The position numbers and the translations under genes were made by a program. A stretch of 64,000 nt of DNA from Microbacterium sp. Gd 4-13 (GTDB taxonomy: Bacteria; Actinomycetota; Actinomycetes; Actinomycetales; Microbacteriaceae). Below, piece by piece: positions 1 through 8,048 of the stretch. The notes under the pieces were generated by a model. That model saw only the letters and a program-made list of their open reading frames with translations, did no database searches and had not been told where the DNA came from. The DNA lies in NCBI RefSeq assembly GCF_003095395.1, contig NZ_QEIJ01000003.1:310001-374000 (forward strand), given 5' to 3'. The stretch's first letter is position 1; each line of letters begins with the position of its first letter.

Positions 1-1
1 C

Positions 2-610
2 CTCCTTGCCGCCACTCCCCTGCTCATGGGGTTGCAGATCGTGCTCCTCCCCCTCTACCTCTGGGCGATGACGGATGCTGACGTCCTCGGTGCGTTCGAC
101 GTGCGGCCGTTCGTCGAGGCGTTCGTCTTCCTGATCGTCGTGCCGCTCGCCGCGGCCGCCCTGGTTCAGGCGCTCGCTCGACGCCGTCTGCCGTTCGCCG
201 CGATCCTCCGAGCGGCACCGACCGCCATGATCCCCCTCATGATGCTCACTCTCGCCACCGTGGTGGCCTCGCAGGTGTCGGCGGTGAGCGCGTCGGGGGC
301 CGACCTGTGGCGCGTCGTGCCGATCTTCATCGCGTTCCCCCTCATCGCCGCCCCGCTCGGCGTGCTCGCAGCACGGTTTGCCCGCCTGGATGTGCCGGGT
401 CGCCGCGCCTCTGCCTTCAGCGCGGCGACCCGCAACTCACTGGTCGTGCTCCCTCTCGCACTCGCCCTCCCCGGGTCATTCGCGCTGACCCCGCTTGTCG
501 TCGTCACGCAGACGCTGATCGAACTCGTCGCGATGGTCGTGATGGTGGCCGTCGTCCCCCGCGTCGTGCGTGCGAGCGGTCCGACTCAGCCGCGCCCGAG
601 CCGGTCCTGA
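2..610 (+). CDS. ACR3 / bile-acid symporter family transporter, C-terminal part
   Basis: The reading frame is open from the first bases of the window, so only the last 202 or so residues are present. They form five or six hydrophobic segments separated by short Arg-rich loops, as in the ACR3 arsenite efflux and bile acid:sodium symporter superfamily. The stretch SAATRNSLVVLPLALALP resembles the conserved A-x-x-A/T-R-N-S region of ACR3 proteins. The protein would be an inner-membrane exporter, with arsenite the first guess. The substrate is not shown by the sequence, and no arsR or arsC gene is visible beside it. Its 3' end overlaps the convergent DUF4188 gene by 25 bp. Confidence 0.7.
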   Translation, partial: LLAATPLLMGLQIVLLPLYLWAMTDADVLGAFDVRPFVEAFVFLIVVPLAAAALVQALARRRLPFAAILRAAPTAMIPLMMLTLATVVASQVSAVSASGADLWRVVPIFIAFPLIAAPLGVLAARFARLDVPGRRASAFSAATRNSLVVLPLALALPGSFALTPLVVVTQTLIELVAMVVMVAVVPRVVRASGPTQPRPSRS

Positions 611-1056
611 GCGCGGTCGCGACCACGCCCGATCGGCACCGAAGAGGTGGCCGCAGCGAGCCCGCGCACCGGTGAATCCACGTACACTGACTCGGCCCGC
701 TCGACGACATACGTCTCGTGCCAGACGCCGACGGCACCGGGCACCTTCCGCGCTCGGCGGTTGAAGTCCGCCCAGGCGGGTCGGTGAGCCGCCTCGCGAT
801 CGCTCGCGTACCCGTAGAGCTTCTCCACCGACGACCAGTACTGCACGAGCAGCGGGCCACCTCGCCCGAGCGTCATCCGGTATCCCATGAGGCCCGAATC
901 GGCGTCGCTCGCGAGCTCCGCCAGCATCCGCGGCATAGCCATGAACGCCGGCCACCACGCGTCCACACGCCAGGGACGGTTGAGAGTCATCCCGATGAGG
1001 AAGACGACGAGCTCGCCATCGTGATCGTGGGTTCGTCGACCCTGTTCGACAGTCAT
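586..1056 (-). CDS. DUF4188 domain protein (monooxygenase-like)
   Basis: This 156-residue soluble protein has the DUF4188 pattern: a beta strand with VVFLIGMTLNRPWRVDAWWP near the start, a central YRMTLGRGGPLLVQYW segment, then W-HETY. The family is usually annotated as monooxygenase-like on fold grounds; no catalytic activity can be read from the sequence. The start at 1056 is fixed by an AAGGAG-type ribosome site just upstream, although the frame stays open to 1440. It is divergent from a MerR regulator across a short palindromic region, so it is probably that regulator's target. Its last 25 bp overlap the upstream transporter gene tail to tail. Confidence 0.75.
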   Translation of the reverse strand: MTVEQGRRTHDHDGELVVFLIGMTLNRPWRVDAWWPAFMAMPRMLAELASDADSGLMGYRMTLGRGGPLLVQYWSSVEKLYGYASDREAAHRPAWADFNRRARKVPGAVGVWHETYVVERAESVYVDSPVRGLAAATSSVPIGRGRDRAQDRLGRG

Positions 1057-1076
1057 GCGCCGGCTCCTTAGAATTA

Positions 1077-1114
1077 GAAAGTACTGGTAGCCATAATTGG
1101 GTATCGCTACTTTC
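1077..1114. promoter_or_regulatory. imperfect palindromic operator between DUF4188 and merR-like genes
   Basis: Two 16-nt arms (1077-1092 and 1099-1114) around a 6-nt centre share GAAAGTA at their outer ends and match at about 12 of 16 places. MerR proteins bind such dyads between -35 and -10 elements, so this is the likely operator for both divergent genes. Assignment is by position and symmetry only. Confidence 0.55.
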
Positions 1115-1131
1115 CAGTCAAGGAGGTCGTC

Positions 1132-1752
1132 CTGAAAATCTCGCAACTCGCGGCGCTGAGCGGCGTTCCGGTCGGGACGATCAAGTACTACCTGCGCGAG
1201 GGCCTCCTGCACGACGGCACCCTGACGGCAGCGACTCAGGCCTCCTACGACGGGAGCCATGTGGAGCGACTCTCGCTGATCCGCGCGCTCGTCGGCCCGG
1301 CAGGGCTGTCGATCTCGGCGACCCGCAAGGTGTTCGAGACGCTCGACGATCGGGGCACTCCCCTGTTCGAGCTGCTCGGGCAGGTGCATCACACGACAGG
1401 GCCGCCGGTCAGCGACGACCAAGACCTCCGCGCCGCCCAAGCGCTCCTCGACAGGTGGGGCTGGCGATGCGAGACCGACGACCTCCCCACCGTGGGTGCT
1501 CTCGCCCGCGCCCTCGACGGACTCGCCGCGGCGGGGTTCGAGCTGACGCCGGAGCAGCTCGACGACTACGCCGCCCGCGTGCTCGGTATCGCGACGGACG
1601 AAGTCGACCGCATTCCGGTGAATTCACCCGAAGCTGCCGCGCGCTACGTGGCACTTGGCACGGTGCTGGTGGAGCCGCTCATCCTGGCCCTCCGCCGACT
1701 CGGCCACCAGCACGCGTCGCGCGAACGCTTCGGTGGCACCACCCCGTCATGA
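1132..1752 (+). CDS. MerR family transcriptional regulator
   Basis: The 206-residue protein opens with a MerR winged helix (ISQLAALSGVPVGTIKYYLREGLL, residues 3-26) followed by the family's second helix region, RLSLIRALVGPAGLSI. The C-terminal half (DLPTVGALARALDGLAAAGFEL onward) is a helical effector region without obvious Cys metal ligands. The first ATG/GTG-type start in the frame is GTG at 1261, which would delete the DNA-binding domain. A strong AAGGAGG at 1120-1126, five bases before CTG at 1132, indicates a rare CTG start. It probably regulates itself and the divergent DUF4188 gene through the dyad at 1077-1114. Confidence 0.8.
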   Translation: MKISQLAALSGVPVGTIKYYLREGLLHDGTLTAATQASYDGSHVERLSLIRALVGPAGLSISATRKVFETLDDRGTPLFELLGQVHHTTGPPVSDDQDLRAAQALLDRWGWRCETDDLPTVGALARALDGLAAAGFELTPEQLDDYAARVLGIATDEVDRIPVNSPEAAARYVALGTVLVEPLILALRRLGHQHASRERFGGTTPS

Positions 1753-1800
1753 CAGACCCGGGTCGATTCGCTCAACGCTGCTCGTGAGCCCCCACGTGCG

Positions 1801-4800
1801 TCACCGGAAGTCACGGGACGCATGCGACACCCCGACACGGAGATCTTCGAACCGGTCGGCCAGCAGGTTCGTCACTCCCTCCACCGAACGCTCCAGCACT
1901 CCGCGCACGATCAGAGCGGGCGACTCGCGGGCGACCCTTCGATAGCGGTTCCACACCCCGACCGAGCAGATCACGTTCACGAGGCCGTGTTCGTCTTCGA
2001 GGTTCAGGAAGGTGATTCCGGATGCTGTGGCCGGGCGCTGCCGGTGCGTGACGAGTCCTGCGACCTCGATTCTTCTGCCCGACTCGTGGGTGCGCATCTC
2101 TCGAGAGGTGAGCACGCCGCGCGCATCGAGCTGCGAGCGGTAATGGGTGAGCGGGTGGTCAGAGGTCGAGATGCCGGTCGCCCACAGATCAGCGGCGAGC
2201 ACCTCGTAGCTGGTCTGGTCGGTGAACAGGGGCGGCTGCACCGAGGTGAGGGAATCGGGGAGGTACTCCACCTGGTCTTCGGCGGCCGAGCCGGCGAGCC
2301 AGATCGCCTCTCGGCGACTGAGTCCCAGGCACTCGAACGCCCCCGCCGTGGCGAAGGATTCGAGCTGCGCGGCGGTGACGCCGACGCGCCGCACGAGATC
2401 GCGCATGTCGCGGTAGTCACCGCCGCGCTCTCGCTCGGCGACGATGCGCTGGGCGAGCTTCTCGCCGATGCCATGGACGCCGGCGAGCCCCAGCCTGACC
2501 GCGAACCCGCCGTCGCGCCGATGCGCCTCCGACTCGTCGGGCTCGGCCGGGTCGAAGTCGCCCACGTCGGGCTGCTCCCAGTGCGCGCAGGCGTCGAGCC
2601 CGGTGGGTGCCGACGGCGCCGTGCCCGACAGCGCTTCGAGGGTGGCCTCCGCCCGCGACCGCAGGAGGTCGGGCCGACGCACCTCCACCCCGTGCCGGCG
2701 GGCGTCGGCGGTGAGGGTCGCCGGCGAGTAGAAGCCCATCGGCTGCGCCCGCAGCAGCCCCGCGAGGAACGCCCCGGGATAGTGCAGCTTGATCCACGAG
2801 CTCGCATAGACGAGAAGCCCGAACGACAGCGAGTGCGACTCGGCGAACCCGAAGTTCGCGAACGCCTGGATCTTGGCGTAGAGGTCGTCGGCGACCTGGC
2901 CGACGAGGCCGTTGTCTTTCATGCCCTCGTAGAGCTTCGTGCGGAGCCTGTCGATCTTTTCGAGCCCCCGTTTGGAGCCCATGGCCCGTCGCAGCAGATC
3001 GGCGTCCTCGCCACTGCAGTTGCCGACCGCGACGGCCATCTGCATGAGCTGCTCCTGAAACACCGGCACGCCGTAGGTGCGCTCGAGCACGGGCCGCAGC
3101 TTCTCGTGCACGTAGGTGACCTTCTCCTGGCCGAGCTTGCGCCGCACGAACGGGTGCACCGCGCCACCCTGGATCGGTCCGGGGCGGATCAGGGCGATCT
3201 GCACCACCAGGTCGTAGAACTTCCTCGGCTGCAGGCGTGGGAGCAGCCCCATCTGCGCGCGGGATTCGACCTGGAACACCCCGATCGAATCCGCCCGGCA
3301 GAGCATGTCGTAGACCGCCTTCTCCTCCTTGGGCAGGGTCGAGAGCTCCCACTCCTCGCCCGTGGCGTCGCGGATGAGATCGAAGCAGTACTGCAGGGCG
3401 GCCAGCATCCCGAGGCCCAGCAGGTCGAACTTGACCAGGCCCATCCAGGCGGCGTCGTCTTTGTCCCACTGGATGACCGTGCGGTTCTCCATGCGGGCAT
3501 GCTCGATCGGCACGACCTCCCCCACCGGACGGTCGGTGAGCACCATGCCCCCGGAATGGATGCCGAGGTGGCGGGGGGCTTTGAGCAGCTCGGCGGCGAA
3601 CTCGATCACCTGATCGGGGATGTCATGGTCGGCCCCCGTCTCGAGCACCGCCCCCCACCGCTCGACCTGCTTCGACCAGGCGTCTTGCTGGCCGGGCGAA
3701 TGACCGAGAGCCTTCGCCATGTCGCGCACGGCGTTCTTGGGGCGGTACTGGATGACGTTGGCCACCTGCGCCGCCCGATCGCGGCCGTATTCCCCGTACA
3801 CCCACTGAATGATCTCCTCACGGCGATCGGAGTCGAAGTCGACATCGATGTCGGGTTCTTCGTCGCGAAGGCTCGAGAGAAACCTCTCGAACGGCAGCTT
3901 GTAGGCGATCGAGTCGACGGCCGTGATGTCGAGCAGGTAGCAGACGGCGCTGTTGGCAGCCGACCCGCGGCCCTGACACAGGATGCCGCGGCGTCGCGCT
4001 TCTTGCACGATGCCCCACACGATGAGGAAGTACCCGGGGAAGTCCTTCATCTCGATGACGCCGAGTTCGCGCTCGATGCGCTCCCGGTCTTCGAATCTGA
4101 GACCCGGGTACTTGCGCGGCACCGCCTCCCACACGAGGTGGCGCAGGTACGACATCGGGGTGTGCCCCTCCGGCACCTTCTGCTTCGGCAGGGCGGGCTT
4201 GGCCCGTCGGAGCGGAAAGGCCAGCTCGTCGGCGAGCGAGACGGTGCGGGAGACCGCGCCGGGGTACCGGGCGAACCGCCGCGTCATCTCGGCCCCCGAC
4301 CGCAGGTGCGCCCCCGCGTGGGCGGGAAGCCATCCGTCGAGCTCATCGAGCCCCCGCCCCGCCCGCACCGCGGCGACGGCCGCGGCGAGCAGTTCTCGAC
4401 GCGGAACGGCGTAGTGCACGTTGTTGGTGGCGAGGATGGGCAGCCCTCGCTCCGCGGCGAGGCCGGCGAGCACGTCGTTCGTGCGGCTGTCGAGAGGGTC
4501 GCCGTGGTTCATCAGCTCGACGTGCACGGAATCGCGGCCGAAGAGCGCGACCAATCGGTCGAGTTCGGTCGCCGCAGCATCCGGCCCCGACTCGGCCAGC
4601 GCACGGCGCACGGCGCCCTTGCGGCACCCGGTGAGCACCGCCCAGTGCGGGTCGCCCGGGCCGCCCGATCGTTCGCCGAGCTCGTCGAGGTCGTATACCG
4701 GGCGCCCCTTCTCGGCACCGCGCAGCTGCGCCGAGGTGAGAGCCGCGGCGAGGCGGTGGTAGCCCTCTTCGCCGCGCGCGAGCACCAGCAGATGGGAGCC

Positions 4801-5214
4801 CGCGGGGTCGGGCTCGCCGTTCTGCGGCTGGGGCAGCTCGAGCGAGAGTTCGGCCCCGAACACCGTCTTCACCTGAAGGTGCTCGGCGGCCTCGGCGAAC
4901 CGCACGATGCCGTAGAAGCCGTCGTGATCGCTGATCGCGAGGGCGTGGAGACCGAGCCGCTCGGCCTCTTCGGCCAACTCTTCGGGCGACGACGCACCGT
5001 CGAGGAAGGAGTAGGAGGAATGCGCGTGCAACTCGGCGTAGGGCACCGACTGCGCGGGCCGCTCGATCTCGGGCGTGACGTAGGCGCCGCGCTTGTGCGA
5101 CCACGCCGGACTGTCTCCGCCGTCGGCACCCGCGGGCGTCTCGCGAGGACGTCGCACATCGCTGAGCGCACGCTCGAGCTCCGACCACGGCACGGGGGGA
5201 TTGTGCCAACCCAT
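1801..5214 (-). CDS. dnaE2: error-prone DNA polymerase III alpha subunit DnaE2
   Basis: This 1137-residue C-family polymerase is the catalytic subunit of the ImuA-ImuB-DnaE2 mutasome that performs damage-induced translesion synthesis. An N-terminal PHP domain (YAELHAHSSYSFLDGASS near residue 59; AISDHDG near 96) is followed by the polymerase palm with the DIDVDFD acidic motif near residues 455-461, the fingers, and a C-terminal OB fold (RIEVAGLVTHRQRP). Length fits DnaE2 rather than the longer replicative DnaE1. The ATG overlaps by one base the stop of a small repeat ORF that in turn overlaps imuB, so translation is probably coupled along the operon. The gene converges on the merR-like gene with a gap of about 48 bp. 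Confidence 0.95.
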   Translation of the reverse strand: MGWHNPPVPWSELERALSDVRRPRETPAGADGGDSPAWSHKRGAYVTPEIERPAQSVPYAELHAHSSYSFLDGASSPEELAEEAERLGLHALAISDHDGFYGIVRFAEAAEHLQVKTVFGAELSLELPQPQNGEPDPAGSHLLVLARGEEGYHRLAAALTSAQLRGAEKGRPVYDLDELGERSGGPGDPHWAVLTGCRKGAVRRALAESGPDAAATELDRLVALFGRDSVHVELMNHGDPLDSRTNDVLAGLAAERGLPILATNNVHYAVPRRELLAAAVAAVRAGRGLDELDGWLPAHAGAHLRSGAEMTRRFARYPGAVSRTVSLADELAFPLRRAKPALPKQKVPEGHTPMSYLRHLVWEAVPRKYPGLRFEDRERIERELGVIEMKDFPGYFLIVWGIVQEARRRGILCQGRGSAANSAVCYLLDITAVDSIAYKLPFERFLSSLRDEEPDIDVDFDSDRREEIIQWVYGEYGRDRAAQVANVIQYRPKNAVRDMAKALGHSPGQQDAWSKQVERWGAVLETGADHDIPDQVIEFAAELLKAPRHLGIHSGGMVLTDRPVGEVVPIEHARMENRTVIQWDKDDAAWMGLVKFDLLGLGMLAALQYCFDLIRDATGEEWELSTLPKEEKAVYDMLCRADSIGVFQVESRAQMGLLPRLQPRKFYDLVVQIALIRPGPIQGGAVHPFVRRKLGQEKVTYVHEKLRPVLERTYGVPVFQEQLMQMAVAVGNCSGEDADLLRRAMGSKRGLEKIDRLRTKLYEGMKDNGLVGQVADDLYAKIQAFANFGFAESHSLSFGLLVYASSWIKLHYPGAFLAGLLRAQPMGFYSPATLTADARRHGVEVRRPDLLRSRAEATLEALSGTAPSAPTGLDACAHWEQPDVGDFDPAEPDESEAHRRDGGFAVRLGLAGVHGIGEKLAQRIVAERERGGDYRDMRDLVRRVGVTAAQLESFATAGAFECLGLSRREAIWLAGSAAEDQVEYLPDSLTSVQPPLFTDQTSYEVLAADLWATGISTSDHPLTHYRSQLDARGVLTSREMRTHESGRRIEVAGLVTHRQRPATASGITFLNLEDEHGLVNVICSVGVWNRYRRVARESPALIVRGVLERSVEGVTNLLADRFEDLRVGVSHASRDFR

Positions 5215-5444
5215 TAGCGGCGCACCTCGGAGTCGGACCCTTCGACAGGCTCAGGGACCGGCGTGGCGGGGTCAGGGACCGGCGTGGCGGGGTCAGGGAT
5301 CGGCCCTTCGACAGGCTCAGGGACCGGCGTGTGGGGGTCAGGGACCGGGGTGGCGGGGTAAGGGAGCGGCCCTTCGACAGGCTCAGGGACCGGGGTGGCG
5401 GGGTCAGGGAGCGGCGTGTGGGGGTCAGGGACCGGGTCAGTCAT
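5214..5444 (-). CDS. small repeat-encoded ORF between imuB and dnaE2
   Basis: A 76-residue frame starts inside the imuB stop (ATGACTGA, 8-nt overlap) and ends in TAATG at the dnaE2 start. Almost all of it is a Pro-rich repeat: three 22-residue blocks, each made of two 7-residue units such as PVPDPAT and one 8-residue unit PVPEPVEG. There is no predicted fold or homology to a functional domain. It may be a real translated spacer that couples dnaE2 to imuB, or only the reading frame of a DNA repeat. Every unit is a multiple of 3 bp, so the frame survives unit gain or loss. Confidence 0.5.
   Translation of the reverse strand: MTDPVPDPHTPLPDPATPVPEPVEGPLPYPATPVPDPHTPVPEPVEGPIPDPATPVPDPATPVPEPVEGSDSEVRR
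5238..5435. repeat. tandem 66-bp repeat, three copies
   Basis: Three 66-bp blocks lie head to tail. Each holds two 21-bp units and one 24-bp unit containing CCTTCGACAGGCTCAGGGAC on the plus strand. The 24-bp unit resembles short dispersed repeats that I recall as common between genes in Microbacteriaceae. Copies differ by single substitutions (for example Pro-Asp to Pro-Tyr or Leu for Val in the encoded units), so the array is not brand new. Confidence 0.85.
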
Positions 5445-7011
5445 AGCGACCCTCGGCTCTCCACTCGCCGGCTTCGCAGATCAGCAGCCATGCCGCGCCC
5501 TCGGCGTCAACGATCTGGAACCGATGGGCGTGCCGCGCGCGCAGAGGATCCCACCCCCGCTCGCTGATCGGCCACGGCCCGGCCCACGCCTCGATACGGC
5601 GGCGGCGGCCTGCGGCGTCGAGGTGGGCCGGAGGTGCGCTCAGCACCTCGCGCTCCCCCACCGACACCGCCGCACCCGCGATGTCGGTCACCTCGACCAG
5701 TCGCGGCTCGGGGAACACCGTCGCCGGCAGCGGGTCGGGGAGGCTCCCGGGCCACGGCCGGGCGCGCTCCTTCGTGGTGACGGCCCGGTCGCCCCAGGGC
5801 ACGGGCACCTGCCGCTCGGCCAGCCAGCGCCCCCCGCCGATGACCGGTGTGACGACGCTCCGATGCCCCAGCATCGCCTGCACGCGCGACAGGGCATGGT
5901 GCACGCGTTCGTCGGTGCCCGCCCCGAAGAGACCCTTGGCGTGATGGGAGGCGTCGTCGACCGCCTCGGGAGAGATGCGCACCCCGGCCACGCCCATCCG
6001 GAAAACGTCTTTTCCGCCCTCGGCGAGCTGCCACCGCACCCGGTCGACCACGGCCGAAGCATCGAACGACCCCGGGTGCAGCCATACCCGCTCGCTGCGT
6101 TCCCCCCGATCGCCGATGAGCTCGACCCGCAGCTCGGTGCAGACCAGGTCGAGCGCGCCCAGACCCGTCACGAACGCGTCGGCCGCCATGCGCATGCCGA
6201 ACGCGATCTGGTCGGCGAGCTCGAGCGGAGGCTCGAAGGCGACCTCGCGATGCAGCTCGGGAGGGGGCGTGCGCGGCTGCACCGGCCGAGAGTCACCGCC
6301 CGCCGCGAGCGCGTGGGAACGCACCCCCGGCTCGCCGAAGCGCTCGCGCACCCGATCGACCTCCATCTCGGCGAAGGCGCCGAGGGTGTGCACGCCGAGA
6401 CGGGCAAGGAGCCCGGCGAACTCGCCCACGGCGTTCGACGGCGCGATCGAGGCATCGAGCACCGTGACCGGTAGAGGCGACAAGAACGCCCCGGCCTCAC
6501 CGGCGGGCACGACGCGCACCGGCGCCTCCGCCCGGGTGGCACGCGCGGCCTGCTCGGCCGTGAACGGGCCGTCGGCCACACCCGCCCGCACCCCCGTGAT
6601 CCCCTGCTCCTCGAGGGTCGCGAGCATCACGTGCGCGGCCTCCGCCTCGCCGCCGTAGTAGCGCGCGGGGCCCCGGGCGCGCAGCGCGCAGAGTCCGGCG
6701 CGCACGATCTGCACCCCCGGGGCGATCTGCTCGATGCGCGCCACCACGGGCGAGAAGACACGGTGGTCTCGCGTCTCGTCGGCCGCGATCACCACTAGTC
6801 GCGGGTAGGCCGCTTGGGCATCACGTCGGCGTTGCCCCCGCCGCACGCCCTGTTCGCGCGCCGACGCAGAGCACGCGACGACGAGATTGCGCTCGAACAC
6901 GGCGATCGGCGCCCCCGCTCTCGCCGCGGCCGACGTGGTCGCCTCGCGCAGATATGCGGTGACCGGCCAATCGGGAAACCAGAGCACGAGGCTTCGGGTG
7001 GGCTCGTGCAT
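5437..7011 (-). CDS. imuB: ImuB, inactive Y-family polymerase-like mutasome hub
   Basis: The 524-residue protein begins SLVLWFPDWPVTA, where active Y-family polymerases carry catalytic Asp residues in the DxD(C)F motif; here the motif reads WFPDWP, and the later SxDE acid pair is not evident, as in ImuB proteins. ImuB links DnaE2 to the sliding clamp. A clamp-binding motif QVPVPWG lies near residues 401-407, comparable to the QLPLWG motif of mycobacterial ImuB. The frame is open upstream to 7257, but the ATG at 7011 overlaps the imuA stop (TGATG) and starts the conserved domain. It is the second gene of the SOS operon. Confidence 0.9.
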   Translation of the reverse strand: MHEPTRSLVLWFPDWPVTAYLREATTSAAARAGAPIAVFERNLVVACSASAREQGVRRGQRRRDAQAAYPRLVVIAADETRDHRVFSPVVARIEQIAPGVQIVRAGLCALRARGPARYYGGEAEAAHVMLATLEEQGITGVRAGVADGPFTAEQAARATRAEAPVRVVPAGEAGAFLSPLPVTVLDASIAPSNAVGEFAGLLARLGVHTLGAFAEMEVDRVRERFGEPGVRSHALAAGGDSRPVQPRTPPPELHREVAFEPPLELADQIAFGMRMAADAFVTGLGALDLVCTELRVELIGDRGERSERVWLHPGSFDASAVVDRVRWQLAEGGKDVFRMGVAGVRISPEAVDDASHHAKGLFGAGTDERVHHALSRVQAMLGHRSVVTPVIGGGRWLAERQVPVPWGDRAVTTKERARPWPGSLPDPLPATVFPEPRLVEVTDIAGAAVSVGEREVLSAPPAHLDAAGRRRRIEAWAGPWPISERGWDPLRARHAHRFQIVDAEGAAWLLICEAGEWRAEGRYD

Positions 7012-7730
7012 CAGCCGGCCGCCGCCGTCTCGTAGGCATCGGGAACGGCCCGCAGACGAGGCGGCGCCACGGCCTGTTCGAGAAGGCTCACCGTTCCGTC
7101 TGCGGCGGGCAGCAGCATCCGTGCGCGTCGGGCACCCGGCGAGCGCCGATGCGTCACCGTGACCGTGAGCTCGCGCCCCGAGAGGTAGCCGTGCCCGTCG
7201 CCGAGGCCCGCCCACCGCGGGTCGGCCACGTCGATCGTGGCCTCGGCCTGCGGCCACGCACCCTGGACGAGCAGCACCGTTCCCCGATCGCGCAGACGCG
7301 CCGCCAGTCGGGCAACCTCTTTCTCAGACACCCTCGACGGCGGACGCACGGCGACCACGGGCAGCACCTCGGCGATCGTGGCGGTGACCGCCAGCCACCG
7401 GGGCCCGGGGTCGGGCACGAACACCAGCCGGTCGAGATCGAGACCGTACCGCTCGGCCGCCTCGGCACCGAGCTCGGGCATGCCGATGGCGCCGCACCAT
7501 GCGCCGTCTTGCGAGGGTCGCGCCATGAGGGCGAGCAGCAGCGACGCCGACGGACTGAGCGCATAGGCCGAGCCGGGGCGCAGCCCGCCGCCCGGAAGCA
7601 GCGACGTGAAGGCCGGATGCGTCGGCAGCACGGGCGCGTCGAGCCGACGCCCCTGCATCCGTTCGAGCTGCGCGCGCAGCTCGTGGATGTCGCTCACCGC
7701 CTCGGCGCTTCTCACCATCGTCGCCCTCAT
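7011..7730 (-). CDS. imuA: ImuA' (RecA-like mutasome accessory protein)
   Basis: A RecA-fold-like accessory protein of up to 239 residues that starts the imuA-imuB-dnaE2 operon. The order and overlap with imuB identify it more firmly than the sequence does: the core (FTSLLPGGGLRPGSAYALSP) sits where RecA has its ATP loop, but there is no GxxxxGK[ST], as in actinobacterial ImuA'. Two starts are possible. ATG at 7730 lies only 8 nt from the SOS palindrome. ATG at 7718 (residue 5) has GAGGG six bases upstream and looks better supported by its ribosome site. Expression should be LexA-controlled. Confidence 0.85.
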   Translation of the reverse strand: MRATMVRSAEAVSDIHELRAQLERMQGRRLDAPVLPTHPAFTSLLPGGGLRPGSAYALSPSASLLLALMARPSQDGAWCGAIGMPELGAEAAERYGLDLDRLVFVPDPGPRWLAVTATIAEVLPVVAVRPPSRVSEKEVARLAARLRDRGTVLLVQGAWPQAEATIDVADPRWAGLGDGHGYLSGRELTVTVTHRRSPGARRARMLLPAADGTVSLLEQAVAPPRLRAVPDAYETAAAG

Positions 7731-7738
7731 CGGATCAG

Positions 7739-7758
7739 GCTAGAACTTATGTTCTAGC
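7739..7758. promoter_or_regulatory. SOS box (LexA operator) of the imuA-imuB-dnaE2 operon
   Basis: A perfect palindrome with 8-nt arms and a 4-nt centre, GCTAGAAC TTAT GTTCTAGC, contains the GAAC-N4-GTTC core of Gram-positive and actinobacterial LexA boxes. It sits directly upstream of imuA, the place expected for damage-inducible control. Confidence 0.85.
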
Positions 7759-7929
7759 GAATCAAGATGAGTCGAGACTACGTACGGCCTCCGACATCGA
7801 GAATCGGGCGATATCCGTCAGATATGTTCGATACTGCGCACCACACCGGCCTGCACACGCCCGAGCCCCGGCACGTCTGTGGCGAGGTCGCACGTGCGGG
7901 ACGCATCGAGGGCGACCGCTCGCCCCTCT

Positions 7930-7996
7930 TCGCCGAACCCGCACGGTATTGCCGAAACCGCACGATATCGACGGCAACGGCGTGCGGGCTCGGCGA
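7930..7996. repeat. intergenic inverted repeat in the imuA-HNH gap
   Basis: Arms at 7930-7954 and 7972-7996 pair over 25 nt with about four mismatches around a 17-nt loop. A further partial copy of one arm (GTGCGGGCTCGACGAAG) follows at about 8000. The remainder of the 7759-8048 gap shows no credible ORF. It could be a stem-loop RNA, a REP-like element or a terminator without a U tract. Confidence 0.5.
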
Positions 7997-8048
7997 GACC
8001 GTGCGGGCTCGACGAAGGCGCAGACGAAAGACGAAGAACAGCGGCGCG

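Noticed and set aside
1822-5217. Plus-strand ORF of 1131 codons
   Set aside because: It is the antisense shadow of dnaE2; the minus-strand frame has all polymerase motifs and this one has none.
5238-5435. CRISPR array
   Set aside because: Units are contiguous with no unique spacers, and no cas gene is present.
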